NCBI GenBank assembly: GCA_013215295.1
Contig: JABSOZ010000017.1
Coordinates: 62,001-126,000, forward strand
Length of the DNA: 64,000 nucleotides
DNA from: Colwellia sp.
GTDB taxonomy: Bacteria > Pseudomonadota > Gammaproteobacteria > Enterobacterales > Alteromonadaceae
Reading direction: 5' to 3'
Both the position numbers and the translations under genes were made by a program. The notes beneath the pieces are model-generated. The model did no database searches and was not told where the DNA came from. It worked only from the letters and a program-made list of their open reading frames with translations. The number at the start of each line of letters is the position of its first letter. The stretch's first letter is position 1. Shown here in pieces: positions 9,671 to 19,210 of this stretch.

Positions 9671-10966
9671 TTACTTAACCGGCAATAAAACTTTTGCACA
9701 CAAACCGCCTTCTTCGCGGTTAGTTAAATGAATTTCTCCTCCGTGGGTATTAACTATCTTCTTAATTATTGCTAATCCTAAGCCACTTCCTTCAGTGCCT
9801 CGTGCTTTATCACCTTGGGTAAAAGGTTGAAATAAATGTTCTATCTCATCTTCAGGAATGCCAGGGCCAGAATCACAAACACAGAAATAAACAGTATGAT
9901 TATCCTGAGAAATTCCTGTGGTGATATCAATATCACTGTCAGAGTAGCGTAAAGCATTTTGAATAAGGTTAGCTACTGCTCTTTTCATTGCGACGAAACG
10001 AAGCGGTATTTCAGGTAATTCTTGTTCTGAAAAATTTATCTGTCGACCTGATATAAGCTCTGTTTGCATAACATCATTTATTAAATGGTTAAGGTTACTA
10101 GGCTCAGGTTTATCTTTACTGTTATGGCGTATGTAATCGATAAACTGGTCAATGATACTATTCATATCATCTATATCACCTTCAATGCCATCTTTTAGGA
10201 ACTCATCTTGCTCTGACATCATCTCAGCGGCTAAACGAATTCTTGTTAAAGGTGTGCGCAGGTCATGGGAGATCCCTGCCATTAAAAGATTACGATCCTC
10301 TTCAAGTTGTTTAATCCCACGAGACATATGATTAAAGGCTTGAGTTACAGCAACAATTTCAGTTGTACCCAACTCGGCTAATGGCTGAGGGAATTCGCCA
10401 CGTCCAACATCTTGTGCTGCATTTTGCAGTGCTTTCAATGGGCGATTAATTTGTCTTACAAATAACCAACCACCAATGACACTTAATAAGCCAAGAAACA
10501 TTAACACAACAGTTAAAGGAGAGAAGTTTGCCTCTTCTAGACCAGAGAGAGGGATCCTGATCCAATGATGAGGCGCTTGAGGAGGCCTGATCCAGAAAAT
10601 ATATTCATCACCGCCTTGTGTAAGTCTAAGTTCCGCATCACCATTAAGTAGTTTTGACATTTCTTTGGAACGATAAACAAGATGTGTCGCTTCTGCCAAT
10701 CCTGATGATAACGCGTCACTTTCACGGTAAACTGCAATACCTGTTTTTTCTTGAAACGATGTAGAAAAAGCCTTTCTTAATAAATCATCATCAATATCAA
10801 TAAGTACAACACGAACTTGTTTTGCTAATAGCTCATTAGTCAGCTGAGTATTTGGCTGAATAATGTAATAAACCATTGAAACCCAAGATACGACTTGATT
10901 GATGAGCAGCAAAAAACCAATCAACAGAACGGTTTGCCCGAATGCACTACGTGGCAATATTTTCAT
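9671..10966 (-). CDS. envZ: Sensor histidine kinase EnvZ
   Basis: Inner-membrane osmosensing-type kinase that phosphorylates OmpR. The 431-residue protein has transmembrane helices at about 13-35 and 150-170 enclosing a periplasmic domain, a HAMP linker (about 172-222), the HisKA dimerisation helix with phospho-acceptor His234 in [10 protein letters not shown], and a HATPase domain with N box ([10 protein letters not shown]), G1 box (DSGPGIP) and G2 box ([11 protein letters not shown]). It follows ompR by 58 bases on the same strand. The function is by family; the actual stimulus cannot be read from sequence. Confidence 0.93.
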   Translation of the reverse strand: MKILPRSAFGQTVLLIGFLLLINQVVSWVSMVYYIIQPNTQLTNELLAKQVRVVLIDIDDDLLRKAFSTSFQEKTGIAVYRESDALSSGLAEATHLVYRSKEMSKLLNGDAELRLTQGGDEYIFWIRPPQAPHHWIRIPLSGLEEANFSPLTVVLMFLGLLSVIGGWLFVRQINRPLKALQNAAQDVGRGEFPQPLAELGTTEIVAVTQAFNHMSRGIKQLEEDRNLLMAGISHDLRTPLTRIRLAAEMMSEQDEFLKDGIEGDIDDMNSIIDQFIDYIRHNSKDKPEPSNLNHLINDVMQTELISGRQINFSEQELPEIPLRFVAMKRAVANLIQNALRYSDSDIDITTGISQDNHTVYFCVCDSGPGIPEDEIEHLFQPFTQGDKARGTEGSGLGLAIIKKIVNTHGGEIHLTNREEGGLCAKVLLPVK

Positions 10967-11024
10967 GGGTAACCTCCACCGTCCAGTATTAACTTATGTG
11001 AAGTATTTATAGAGATTAAAACCA

Positions 11025-11750
11025 CTACGCAACTTCTTTACCTTCAGGAACAAAAACGTAACCTAAGCCCCAAACTGTTTGAATATATCGAGGTTTTGCT
11101 GGGTCAACTTCTAACATTCTACGCAAACGTGAAACTTGTACATCAATACTACGTTCTAACGCTGAGTAATCACGCCCTCGTGCCAAATTCATGAGTTTAT
11201 CACGTGAAAGTGGTTCTCTAGGATGAGTAATAAGGGCTTTTAATACCGCGAACTCACCACTCGTTAATGGCATATTTATATCACCTTTAACCATTTCTCG
11301 TGTTGCTAAGTTCAACTGATATTCACCAAATGACACGATATTTTCTTCTTGCGATGGTGCACCTGGGGCCTCTTGAACTCTACGCCTTAATACCGCTTTA
11401 ATTCTAGCCAGTAACTCTCTTGGATTGAAAGGCTTTGGCATGTAATCATCTGCACCGAGCTCTAGACCTATAATACGATCAACTTCATCACCTTTCGCGG
11501 TTAACATGACAATCGGAATATCATTTGTCTGCTGCCGTAAACGACGACAAATTGATAAACCATCTTCCCCTGGTAGCATGAGATCCAATACTAATAAATG
11601 AAAGTTTTCTCTCTCGAGTAAACGATCCATCTGCTCTGAACTAGCTGCAGTTCGAACGACAAAGCCTTGTTCCACTAAATATCGCTCTAAAAGTGCTCGA
11701 AGGCGCATATCGTCATCTACTACTAATATTTTTTTAGTTTCATTACCCAT
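11025..11750 (-). CDS. ompR: DNA-binding response regulator OmpR
   Basis: Response regulator partner of EnvZ, controlling outer-membrane protein genes. The 241 residues contain a receiver domain with acidic pocket VDDD (11-14), phospho-acceptor Asp56 (LVLDLMLPGEDG), conserved Thr (MLTAKG) and Lys (MPKPFNPREL), and a winged-helix OmpR/PhoB DNA-binding domain (SRDKLMNLARGRDYSALERS, RYIQTVWGLGYVF). This DNA-binding sequence is that of OmpR proper rather than a paralogue. The gene is downstream of, and in the same direction as, tuf and its terminator array. Confidence 0.95.
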   Translation of the reverse strand: MGNETKKILVVDDDMRLRALLERYLVEQGFVVRTAASSEQMDRLLERENFHLLVLDLMLPGEDGLSICRRLRQQTNDIPIVMLTAKGDEVDRIIGLELGADDYMPKPFNPRELLARIKAVLRRRVQEAPGAPSQEENIVSFGEYQLNLATREMVKGDINMPLTSGEFAVLKALITHPREPLSRDKLMNLARGRDYSALERSIDVQVSRLRRMLEVDPAKPRYIQTVWGLGYVFVPEGKEVA

Positions 11751-11874
11751 GATTTTTTATCCTATAACTATAATGAGTTTACTATAATCTAAAAAAAGTA
11801 ATAATAAAGGTGCTGTTAAGAATAAAAGTAAAGGTATTTGTTACAATTTATGAAAACTGGCAAATTTCAGGCAT

Positions 11875-11900
11875 AAAAAAGGCGCCGAAACGTCTTTTTT
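11875..11900 (-). terminator. tuf-type terminator, distal degenerate copy
   Basis: Diverged fourth hairpin: on the minus strand AAAAAGACG pairs with CGCCTTTTT with one A-C mismatch. It is the last barrier before ompR. Confidence 0.65.
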
Positions 11901-12010
11901 TCAGTTCTCGTGAGCACTAAAATAAGGAACTAGTCCATATTATTTTCGGTATGAGCAGATACAACACCAGCACTTTGTCTATATTGTATAAGTCCTGAAA
12001 TTTCAGGCAT

Positions 12011-12038
12011 AAAAAAAGACGCCTAAGCGTCTTTCTTT
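12011..12038 (-). terminator. tuf-type terminator, third copy
   Basis: Same stem (12015-12022 with 12027-12034), a further 138 bases downstream of tuf, with an intact T-run. Confidence 0.85.
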
Positions 12039-12148
12039 TCAGTTCTCGTGAGAACTTAAATAAGGAACTAGTCCATATTATTTTAGGTATGAGCAGATAC
12101 AACACCAGCACTTTGTCTAAATGGTCTAAGTCGTCAAATTTCAAACAT

Positions 12149-12176
12149 AAAAAAAGACGCCTAAGCGTCTTTTCTT
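12149..12176 (-). terminator. tuf-type terminator, second copy
   Basis: Same stem as the proximal copy (12153-12160 with 12165-12172), exactly 138 bases farther downstream of tuf, with an intact T-run. Confidence 0.85.
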
Positions 12177-12286
12177 TCAGTTCTCGTGAGCACTTAAATA
12201 AGGAACTAGTCCATATTATTTTAGGTATGAGCAGATACAACACCAGCACTTTGTCTAAATGGTATAAGTCGTCAAATTTCAGGCAT

Positions 12287-12314
12287 AAAAAAAGACGCCT
12301 AAGCGTCTTTTCTT
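12287..12314 (-). terminator. tuf terminator, proximal copy
   Basis: AAAGACGC (12291-12298), loop CTAA, GCGTCTTT (12303-12310), with a seven-base T-run on the minus strand. It lies about 30 bases after the tuf stop and is the genuine tuf terminator. Confidence 0.9.
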
Positions 12315-12343
12315 TCAGTTCTCGTGAGAACTAAAATAAGGAA

Positions 12344-13528
12344 CTAGTCCATTATTTTAGATACAACACCAGCACCAACAGTACGACCACCTTCACGGAT
12401 AGCGAAGCGTAAACCTTCATCCATCGCTACTGGGTTGATTAACTCTACTACGAATTTCAAGTTATCACCAGGCATTACCATTTCAACACCTTCAGGAAGC
12501 TCTACAGCACCTGTGATATCTGTTGTACGGAAGTAAAACTGTGGACGGTATCCTTTAAAGAATGGCGTATGACGACCACCTTCATCTTTACTTAGTACGT
12601 ATACTTCTGATTCGAACTTAGTATGAGGAGAAATTGAACCAGGTGCACATAGTACTTGACCACGTTCAACATCTTCACGCTTAAGACCACGTAGAAGAAC
12701 ACCACAGTTTTCGCCAGCACGACCTTCGTCAAGAAGCTTACGGAACATTTCAACACCAGTACATGTTGATTTCTGTGTATCACGGATACCAACAACTTCT
12801 ACTTCTTCACCAATTTTGATGATACCACGTTCAACACGACCAGTAACAACAGTACCACGACCAGCAATTGAGAATACATCTTCGATAGGCATAATGAATG
12901 CACCATCAATAGCACGCTCTGGCTCTGGAATGTAGTTATCTAATTCGTTGGCAAGTTCAACTATTTTCTCTACCCATTTTTCTTCGCCTTGAAGAGCACC
13001 AAGAGCTGAACCTTGAATTACCGGTAAATCATCACCTGGGAAGTCATATTCGCTAAGAAGCTCACGAATTTCCATTTCAACTAATTCTAATAACTCTTCG
13101 TCATCTACAACGTCACATTTGTTCATGAAAACGATGATATATGGAACGCCAACCTGACGTGATAACAAGATGTGCTCACGTGTTTGTGGCATAGGACCAT
13201 CTGTAGCAGCAACTACTAAGATAGCGCCATCCATTTGTGCAGCACCAGTGATCATGTTTTTGATGTAATCGGCGTGACCAGGACAATCTACGTGTGCATA
13301 GTGACGTACAGCAGTATCATATTCGATGTGAGAAGTATTAATAGTAATACCACGTTCACGCTCTTCTGGAGCATTATCAATTTGGGCAAAATCAGAAGCT
13401 TCAGTGCCATTTATTTTAGCCAATACTGATGAGATAGCAGCTGTTAAAGTTGTTTTACCGTGATCAACGTGTCCGATAGTACCAACGTTAACGTGCGGTT
13501 TCGTACGTTCAAATTTTTCTTTAGCCAT
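12344..13528 (-). CDS. tuf: Translation elongation factor Tu
   Basis: GTPase that delivers aminoacyl-tRNA to the ribosome. The 394 residues are full length. G motifs are GHVDHGKT (18-25), DCPGHADYI (G3), NKCD (G4) and GSALGA (G5), followed by beta-barrel domains II and III ending in [10 protein letters not shown]. It follows four tRNA genes in the order Thr-Tyr-Gly-Thr, the tufB arrangement of enterobacteria, so it is probably the tufB copy and may be cotranscribed with them. Unlike enterobacteria, secE-nusG do not follow; a terminator array and ompR do. Confidence 0.98.
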   Translation of the reverse strand: MAKEKFERTKPHVNVGTIGHVDHGKTTLTAAISSVLAKINGTEASDFAQIDNAPEERERGITINTSHIEYDTAVRHYAHVDCPGHADYIKNMITGAAQMDGAILVVAATDGPMPQTREHILLSRQVGVPYIIVFMNKCDVVDDEELLELVEMEIRELLSEYDFPGDDLPVIQGSALGALQGEEKWVEKIVELANELDNYIPEPERAIDGAFIMPIEDVFSIAGRGTVVTGRVERGIIKIGEEVEVVGIRDTQKSTCTGVEMFRKLLDEGRAGENCGVLLRGLKREDVERGQVLCAPGSISPHTKFESEVYVLSKDEGGRHTPFFKGYRPQFYFRTTDITGAVELPEGVEMVMPGDNLKFVVELINPVAMDEGLRFAIREGGRTVGAGVVSKIMD

Positions 13529-13596
13529 TTTAAAGTACCTCAGGGTAGATTAACAAAAATAATATAATTTTTTAGTGTGATAGAAATCTTAAGAAA

Positions 13597-13672
13597 TGGT
13601 GCTGATAGGCAGATTCGAACTGCCGACCTCACCCTTACCAAGGGTGCGCTCTACCAACTGAGCCATATCAGC
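13597..13672 (-). tRNA. tRNA-Thr (anticodon GGT)
   Basis: 76 bases with an encoded CCA end. The seven-base acceptor stem starts GCTGATA, the D loop has AGTTGGTA, the anticodon loop is CTTGGTAA and the T arm has GTTCGAATC. Matches the enterobacterial thrT type. Last tRNA before tuf. Confidence 0.97.
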
Positions 13673-13685
13673 ATTCACTTAAAGA

Positions 13686-13759
13686 TGGAGCGGACGGCGA
13701 GAATCGAACTCGCAGCTTTAGCTTGGAAGGCTAAGGTATTACCACTATACGACGTCCGC
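13686..13759 (-). tRNA. tRNA-Gly (anticodon TCC)
   Basis: 74 bases with encoded CCA. Acceptor stem GCGGACG pairs with CGTCCGC, anticodon loop CTTCCAA between TTAGC and GCTAA, T loop GTTCGATTC. Corresponds to the glyT position. Confidence 0.97.
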
Positions 13760-13783
13760 TTTCTATCTTTAATATTGTAAAAG

Positions 13784-13868
13784 TGGTGGAGGGAGGTGGA
13801 TTCGAACCACCGAAGGCTGAGCCGTCAGATTTACAATCTGATCCCTTTGGCCACTCGGGAACCCCTCC
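13784..13868 (-). tRNA. tRNA-Tyr (anticodon GTA)
   Basis: 85 bases with encoded CCA and the long variable arm typical of bacterial tRNA-Tyr. Acceptor stem begins GGAGGGG, anticodon loop TTGTAAA, T loop GTTCGAATC. Confidence 0.97.
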
Positions 13869-13893
13869 AATACTTTTACAACAATTTTATTAA

Positions 13894-13969
<76 letters not shown>

Positions 13970-13988
13970 ACTACATTAAGTGGTGCGA

Positions 13989-14017
13989 ATTCTAGTGGAA
14001 TGTTTTGCCCCTTGCAA
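13989..14017 (-). promoter_or_regulatory. Promoter of the tRNA-tuf transcription unit
   Basis: On the minus strand TTGCAA (14012-14017) and TAGAAT (13989-13994) are separated by exactly 17 bases, and the first tRNA begins about 20 bases after the -10. This is a strong sigma-70 match in the right place. Confidence 0.8.
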
Positions 14018-14122
14018 GTGGTAAAACAAAAAAAAACCATGTTTTTGAACTTTTGATTATTTTTTAGTCGCCAAGCGTCTAAAGGAGAAGCTAAGTATCA
14101 ATGTAATTAGGCTGGGACGGAC

Positions 14123-14842
14123 TTAAAAACGCTGCATACCGATAAATACCAGCTCATGAACAATATGGTGTTTAGTTGAGAGTAATGTGCCTAATTTTTC
14201 GGCATTACCACCCGTAAGTAATACTTTATCGAGTGAAACTTGTTTTTTAGCTTGGGTTATTGATTGATTGATAAAGCCGAGTGTTGCTGCCCAGCAAGCA
14301 TTATTCACTCCATCGGAAGTACTTTTACCAAAAGAAATATTAACCTGATGTTCTTGAGTCGCCATAATTTGGGACGTATTTAATAACAGGCTATTAAACA
14401 ACATATCTATACCGGGTAGAATCCAACCGCCTAAATGCATACCCTTATTATCAAGCAAATCAATAGTTGTTGCAGTCCCCGCATCAATAATAAGAATATT
14501 TTCATTACTATAAAGAATGTTTGCGGCAAGTAATGTCAACCAACGATCAACGCCTAATGTTATGGGTTGCTGGTAACTAGAGGTTACCCCGAAGCGTTTA
14601 CTTTCACTTTTCACGTTCATAAACTCAATAGCTTGTTGCTGGGCATATTTAGAAAACACATCAACTAAATATGCTTCACTGACACTCGCCACGATAATAG
14701 TTTTGACTGATGCGGCAATGTTTTCTAGCCATTGTTCATTGATATCTTTATTTCGTTCAGTTTGAATTATCGATAATTTACCCTGTTGCTCAAAAGTGTA
14801 TTTTGTTCGAGTATTACCTATATCTACAAGTAATCTCATCAC
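14123..14842 (-). CDS. coaX: Type III pantothenate kinase
   Basis: Phosphorylates pantothenate in the first step of coenzyme A synthesis. The 239-residue ASKHA-fold enzyme shows the phosphate-1 motif LLVDIGNTRTKY (4-15), the substrate motif GVDRWLTLLAA and the phosphate-2/adenosine region IIDAGTATTIDL. Type III enzymes lack feedback inhibition by CoA. It overlaps birA by four bases. At this place (murB-birA-coa-tRNAs-tuf) enterobacteria carry the unrelated type I kinase coaA, so this looks like a non-homologous replacement. Confidence 0.94.
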   Translation of the reverse strand: MMRLLVDIGNTRTKYTFEQQGKLSIIQTERNKDINEQWLENIAASVKTIIVASVSEAYLVDVFSKYAQQQAIEFMNVKSESKRFGVTSSYQQPITLGVDRWLTLLAANILYSNENILIIDAGTATTIDLLDNKGMHLGGWILPGIDMLFNSLLLNTSQIMATQEHQVNISFGKSTSDGVNNACWAATLGFINQSITQAKKQVSLDKVLLTGGNAEKLGTLLSTKHHIVHELVFIGMQRF

Positions 14843-15846
14843 TCTCCCCTCAAACTAACTTCACCACCATAAACGGGAGAAATTTTTCCCTCGACTTCTA
14901 ATAATAACGCCCCTTGGCTATTAATTCCGCGACAGATCCCTTTTTTCTCACGTGTCCCAGTGATCAATTTTACAGGCTTATTAAAATAAAAGTCATGCTT
15001 AGCCCACTCATTAACCATCGTTGCCAACCCTTCACTTTGGTGCTGTTGTAGCCTTAACGAAAGTTTGGTAATTAAAGTAGCTGCTAATTCATCTCGATCA
15101 ATGAAATCGACCTTTTTGTCTTCAGAATTCGTTATACTTTTATTAATGACTTCTTGTAAATCTGTCCATGGCTGGTCTACTTGTTCAGCACTTTTTTGAG
15201 GCATATTAATGTTCAAGCCAATGCCGATTACACAATGGCACGGTTCAAGTGCCTGCCCTTCTAAATCAATAAGAATACCTGCGAGCTTCACACCATCAAA
15301 ATATATATCATTAGGCCACTTTAGTTGCACATCGATTTGATAAAGATCTTTTATTGCATCGCTCACTGCCAATGCTGAGACAACACTTAGCCCCATTGCC
15401 GCAGCCATGCCTTGTTCTAAAAACCAATACATCGACATATATATATGCGAACCAAAAGGAGAAATCCATTTTCGACCTCTACGACCTCTTCCTGAATTTT
15501 GATATTCAGCTAAACATACTTGTAAATTATGATTTTGATTAGGTAACCGGCGCAATAAGTAACTATTCGTTGAGTCAATAATATTATGTACTTCTACTTT
15601 GTTTTTTTGACCAAGTTCGAGCAACTTACGTTGAATATTGTTTTCATCTAATAACGTTAAAGGTTCAGAGAGTTTATAGCCTTTTCCGGTAACACTATAA
15701 ATATCAAGCCCCATATCAACTAAAGACGCAATATGATTTGATATCGCTGCACGGCTCACCCCCAACTGCTCACCTAACCATTGCCCAGAGACAAATTGGC
15801 CACCAGATAAATATCGTATGAGTTCTTCTTGAATAGCTTTAGCCAT
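14839..15846 (-). CDS. birA: Biotin-protein ligase / biotin operon repressor BirA
   Basis: Attaches biotin to the carboxyl carrier protein of acetyl-CoA carboxylase and, with bound biotinyl-AMP, represses biotin genes. The 335 residues include an N-terminal winged helix (LGVSRAAISNHIASL, about 28-42), the biotinyl-AMP loop GRGRRGRKW (about 119-127), catalytic-domain motif LKWPNDIYFDGVKLAG, and a small C-terminal SH3-like domain. The helix-turn-helix shows it is the bifunctional form. It is two bases after murB and overlaps coaX. Confidence 0.95.
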   Translation of the reverse strand: MAKAIQEELIRYLSGGQFVSGQWLGEQLGVSRAAISNHIASLVDMGLDIYSVTGKGYKLSEPLTLLDENNIQRKLLELGQKNKVEVHNIIDSTNSYLLRRLPNQNHNLQVCLAEYQNSGRGRRGRKWISPFGSHIYMSMYWFLEQGMAAAMGLSVVSALAVSDAIKDLYQIDVQLKWPNDIYFDGVKLAGILIDLEGQALEPCHCVIGIGLNINMPQKSAEQVDQPWTDLQEVINKSITNSEDKKVDFIDRDELAATLITKLSLRLQQHQSEGLATMVNEWAKHDFYFNKPVKLITGTREKKGICRGINSQGALLLEVEGKISPVYGGEVSLRGE

Positions 15847-15848
15847 GA

Positions 15849-16874
15849 TCAGTTTATTTCCTTCAGAATAACTTCACCATGCTTGGCAATCATTCTTACT
15901 TCAGGTTGAAGGCTGATTTCAAAAAGTTCGAAAACGGTTTTTTGTACATAAATAGCTAAATCTTTAATGTTGTCACCTTTGGCTGAGCCAATATTTGTTA
16001 GCACGAGGGCTTGTTTGTCATGCACTGCCGCACCATTCAGCTGATATCCTTTCAACTCTGCTTTTTCAATTAGCCACCCTGCCGCCAATTTAACGCTACC
16101 ATTGTCTTGTGGATAAAAAGGGAGTTCGGGATAACGGTCTTTCAATAACATAAACTGGTCAGCACAAACCACTGGATTTTTGAAAAAACTGCCAGCGTTT
16201 GGAATAATCTTAGGATCTGGTAGTTTACTGTTTCTTAAGCCTATGACCGTATTCATGATATCTACAGCGCTACAACTTTCAGATAAACGATTCAGCCCTT
16301 GATAATTTAGCTTTGCCCGCCAGTTTTTTGTGAAGCGAAGCGTAACATGGGTGATGATACCTTTATTTTTTAAATGCTGTTTGAAAATACTATTTCGATA
16401 TTCGAATTGGCATTGAGCATTCGTTAATTGTTGAGATTTGTTTTTACCAAAATCAAACCAAGTAACACTCTCAATAAAATCAGCTATTTCTACTCCATAA
16501 GCGCCGATATTTTGCACTGGAGCAGCACCTACACTTCCAGGAATGAGTGCTAGATTTTCTAGGCCATTAATTCCTTTATTAATACAAAAGCAAACTAAGT
16601 CATGCCAATTTTCACTGCATGCAGCGCTCACTTCATAATATTCGTTGGTTTCACTGACACTTATCCCTAAAAATTCAGGTTTAATAATCACTGGGGTAAT
16701 ATCTTCAACAAAAAGCGTATTACTGCCTTCACCTAGAATATAAAAACTTCCTTGTGTAACCCTTGTTAATAGCTTTAGCTCTTGATCATCTTTTGGAAAA
16801 TAAATAATGGGGGTTGTTGCAATAATTGCAAAGCTATTATTTTTTTCTAGAGAATATTGTTGATGTGATTTCAT
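15849..16874 (-). CDS. murB: UDP-N-acetylenolpyruvoylglucosamine reductase MurB
   Basis: FAD- and NADPH-dependent enzyme that makes UDP-N-acetylmuramate for peptidoglycan. The 341 residues match the type I (E. coli) class. FAD-binding segments are YILGEGSNTLF (about 46-56) and the stretch IPGSVGAAPVQNIGAYGVEI; the proton-donating Ser is in PNAGSFFKNP and the C-terminal Glu in QPEVRMIAKHG. It heads the murB-birA-coaX set, all on the minus strand with gaps of two bases or overlaps. Confidence 0.95.
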   Translation of the reverse strand: MKSHQQYSLEKNNSFAIIATTPIIYFPKDDQELKLLTRVTQGSFYILGEGSNTLFVEDITPVIIKPEFLGISVSETNEYYEVSAACSENWHDLVCFCINKGINGLENLALIPGSVGAAPVQNIGAYGVEIADFIESVTWFDFGKNKSQQLTNAQCQFEYRNSIFKQHLKNKGIITHVTLRFTKNWRAKLNYQGLNRLSESCSAVDIMNTVIGLRNSKLPDPKIIPNAGSFFKNPVVCADQFMLLKDRYPELPFYPQDNGSVKLAAGWLIEKAELKGYQLNGAAVHDKQALVLTNIGSAKGDNIKDLAIYVQKTVFELFEISLQPEVRMIAKHGEVILKEIN

Positions 16875-16964
16875 ATTATAAACAGAAGTACAATGCTGGT
16901 AAAAACTTTTTCTTATTCTACCTAAGTTTTCAATAAGCGGAAGGGCTTAATATCCTGAAAAGTA

Positions 16965-19130
16965 TTAACCTTGTTTACGTACTGGCAATTTGACAATGTT
17001 ATTACTGCGTTCGTTGTAATACTTATTTTGATATTTATCAGAATCTATATTTTGACTATGGTTTATAATAATGCCTTCAATGGGGGCATTCACTTGTTTG
17101 AGCATACGTAAACCGGTGGTAATTTGTTCCCGTCGAGTTTTCTCACCATGAACAACATATAGGACCGTTTCTACTAATTTAGAAATAATAACGGCATCAC
17201 TCACAGCATTTACAGGAGGTGTCTCAATAATAATTCGATCATAAAAGTTACCAAAAACTTTAATCAGCATATTAAAGCGTTTCATTGAGAGAAAAGCTAA
17301 TGGATTGGCTGGAGAGATGCCTGAAGTTAAAATATCTAACTTCAAGTTCTTATCACGGATAATACATTCATTAATTTGATGCGTTTTCGCTAATAAATTT
17401 GATAACCCCGGTCGGTGCGGGTTCAGGTTCATATTTCTCGCTACCGTTGGATGTCTCATATCAGCTTCAATGAGCAGGACCTTTTCCATTTCACTAAACG
17501 AACGAGCTAAATGCAAAGCCACCGTAGATTTACCTTCATTGGGTACTGAAGATGTTATCGCGATTACTTTTGCTGGTTTACTTTCACCATTAAATAATAA
17601 AGAGGTTCTTAACGTTCGTACCGCTTCGGTAAAACGATTGTCAGTATGATAGGGATCACCTTTTTTCTCTGCACTTGATGATTGGAACTTTGGTAAGACG
17701 GCAAGAATAGGTGCTTCGGTAAAATTTTCAAGTTTACGACGTGAGTTCAATGTATCCATTAACAGTTCACGCATGATAATAATAATTGAGATAGCAGCAA
17801 AGGATAAGATAAAACTTATAATCACCATAAGCGCCTTATTAGGAGCAAATCTACTACGAGGAATGATTGCCTTATCTATAAATCGTACATAGAAGTTCGC
17901 TTTATAATTCCCCATTGCATCCGTTTCTTTTAAACGGACTAAATAATTGTTATAAAGTTCTTTGTTAGTATCGACTTCACGCTGGAGTTTTGTAAACCTA
18001 TTCTGTTTTCTACTTAAACGTAAATATTCTGTTTTCGCTTCTGCCAAACGTACCTGTGTTCCTTTTACTTTTTCTACGGAGTTTAGGTAATCTTTCTCAA
18101 TCGAAATAACAATTTCATTGACGAGTTCAATGATACGCTTTTGCAATGACTCCAGTTCTGCTTGAATCGCAATACGTTTTGGATGTTTAGGGCCATAACG
18201 CTTCGAGAGTTCATATATTTTACGTTCTGCTTTTTCATCTGCACGCCGCAATTGTACTAAATCACTTTGATTGCTAATTTCTTGAAGCTCAAGTAATTGA
18301 GAGGTGTTTTTGCGACGTTTTTGAATGCTTTGATAGGTAACTTCTAAGTCATCTCTTGTTTTTTCTGCTCGGGTTGCTGAAGAAGTTAACTCTGTTAATT
18401 CTGAGCTCACTAGACCTGCAACACCCAATATATCAACAATACCTTCTGCTTCACGGTATTCTTGTAATGATTCTTCTGAGGTTTCAAGCTTTTTCCCTAA
18501 CTCTTCAAGTTGATCGACTAACCATTGTGATGTTGATTCTTTCGATGCGCTATGAATTTCATCTTGATATTGAAGGTAAGTAATACCAATTTGATTCGCT
18601 ACTTCTTGTGCTAATTTTGGCGTGTGGGCAACAAAACTAATCTTAACGAGTTCGGTACTAGCAATAGGAGAAATGGTAAGGCGACTTTTAAACACACCTA
18701 TTAAGCTACTTACCGTCGGCTTAACGCTTCTTTTACCTATGTTAGCGAAAAAGCTTACTTTGTCATTATATTTACCGCTGTTAAATTCTTGATGGTCAAC
18801 CAAATTCAAACTAACGATAACGCGCTCAGCAAATTTTCTCGATTTTAATAATTCGTACTGGGTTTTAACTTGCTCTTTACTGGCGCTGGATTCATTAAAT
18901 GCGTCATTAATCGATAAAGTATTAGCGGGTTTGTTACTGCCTATTTGTAAAATGGCAGTTGCTCTATAAGAAGGTTTGAGTAATGAAACGTAAAAAGCCA
19001 CTATTAATGAAATGAATAGTGTGAAGAACACAATTTTCCACCTTCGAGTCCAAAGAGGGCTTAAAACTTCTTTTAAAGCAACCTCTTCGTTTGGGGCGCT
19101 AAAATTTATGCTCTGATTATCGTTCAACAT
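16965..19130 (-). CDS. Polysaccharide co-polymerase with tyrosine kinase domain (Wzc-like)
   Basis: Inner-membrane protein controlling exopolysaccharide chain length and export. The 721-residue protein has a Wzz domain with transmembrane helices near 33-52 and 436-456, a long periplasmic coiled-coil region between them, and a cytoplasmic BY-kinase domain with Walker A in NEGKSTVAL (about 529-537), Walker A' IEADMRHP, and a C-terminal tyrosine-rich tail (DKYQNKYYNERSN) that is the expected autophosphorylation cluster. It is the last gene of an operon with a Wza-like exporter and an outer-membrane barrel. No glycosyltransferase lies next to it. Confidence 0.9.
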   Translation of the reverse strand: MLNDNQSINFSAPNEEVALKEVLSPLWTRRWKIVFFTLFISLIVAFYVSLLKPSYRATAILQIGSNKPANTLSINDAFNESSASKEQVKTQYELLKSRKFAERVIVSLNLVDHQEFNSGKYNDKVSFFANIGKRSVKPTVSSLIGVFKSRLTISPIASTELVKISFVAHTPKLAQEVANQIGITYLQYQDEIHSASKESTSQWLVDQLEELGKKLETSEESLQEYREAEGIVDILGVAGLVSSELTELTSSATRAEKTRDDLEVTYQSIQKRRKNTSQLLELQEISNQSDLVQLRRADEKAERKIYELSKRYGPKHPKRIAIQAELESLQKRIIELVNEIVISIEKDYLNSVEKVKGTQVRLAEAKTEYLRLSRKQNRFTKLQREVDTNKELYNNYLVRLKETDAMGNYKANFYVRFIDKAIIPRSRFAPNKALMVIISFILSFAAISIIIIMRELLMDTLNSRRKLENFTEAPILAVLPKFQSSSAEKKGDPYHTDNRFTEAVRTLRTSLLFNGESKPAKVIAITSSVPNEGKSTVALHLARSFSEMEKVLLIEADMRHPTVARNMNLNPHRPGLSNLLAKTHQINECIIRDKNLKLDILTSGISPANPLAFLSMKRFNMLIKVFGNFYDRIIIETPPVNAVSDAVIISKLVETVLYVVHGEKTRREQITTGLRMLKQVNAPIEGIIINHSQNIDSDKYQNKYYNERSNNIVKLPVRKQG

Positions 19131-19210
19131 TACTGCTCATTATTGTTTATAAATACCAAATGTAGATATGGCCAACAAAAGTTGTCGAAAATCCTTTTCA
19201 GTTTTAATCT

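Larger units (their letters stand above)
11861..12343 (-). repeat. 138-bp tandem array made from the tuf 3' end and terminator
   Basis: The anchor GGAACTAGTCC recurs at 11926, 12064, 12202 and 12340, exactly 138 bases apart; the last is the genuine tuf end. Each extra unit, read on the minus strand, holds a copy of the tuf tail (GTGCTGGTGTTGTATCT, the codons for the EF-Tu end, then TAAAATAATATGGACTAG) with a 10-base insertion and a 2-base insertion, a dyad GTTCTC-GAGAAC, and a terminator hairpin. Homology starts near 11861. The copy farthest from tuf is the most diverged. The open frame through the array (138 is divisible by 3) is not taken as a gene. Confidence 0.9.

Noticed and set aside
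9479..9688. Open frame of 69 codons across the 51-bp repeat array
   Set aside because: The frame stays open because the unit is 51 bases; there is no ribosome-binding site, and the conserved element is hairpin complementarity, not protein sequence.
11917..12334. Repetitive open frames on both strands of the 138-bp array
   Set aside because: The period is divisible by three, so stops are avoided in repeats by chance; sequence derives from the tuf tail and terminators.
13577..13780. 67-codon frame on the plus strand
   Set aside because: It is the antisense of two tRNA genes.
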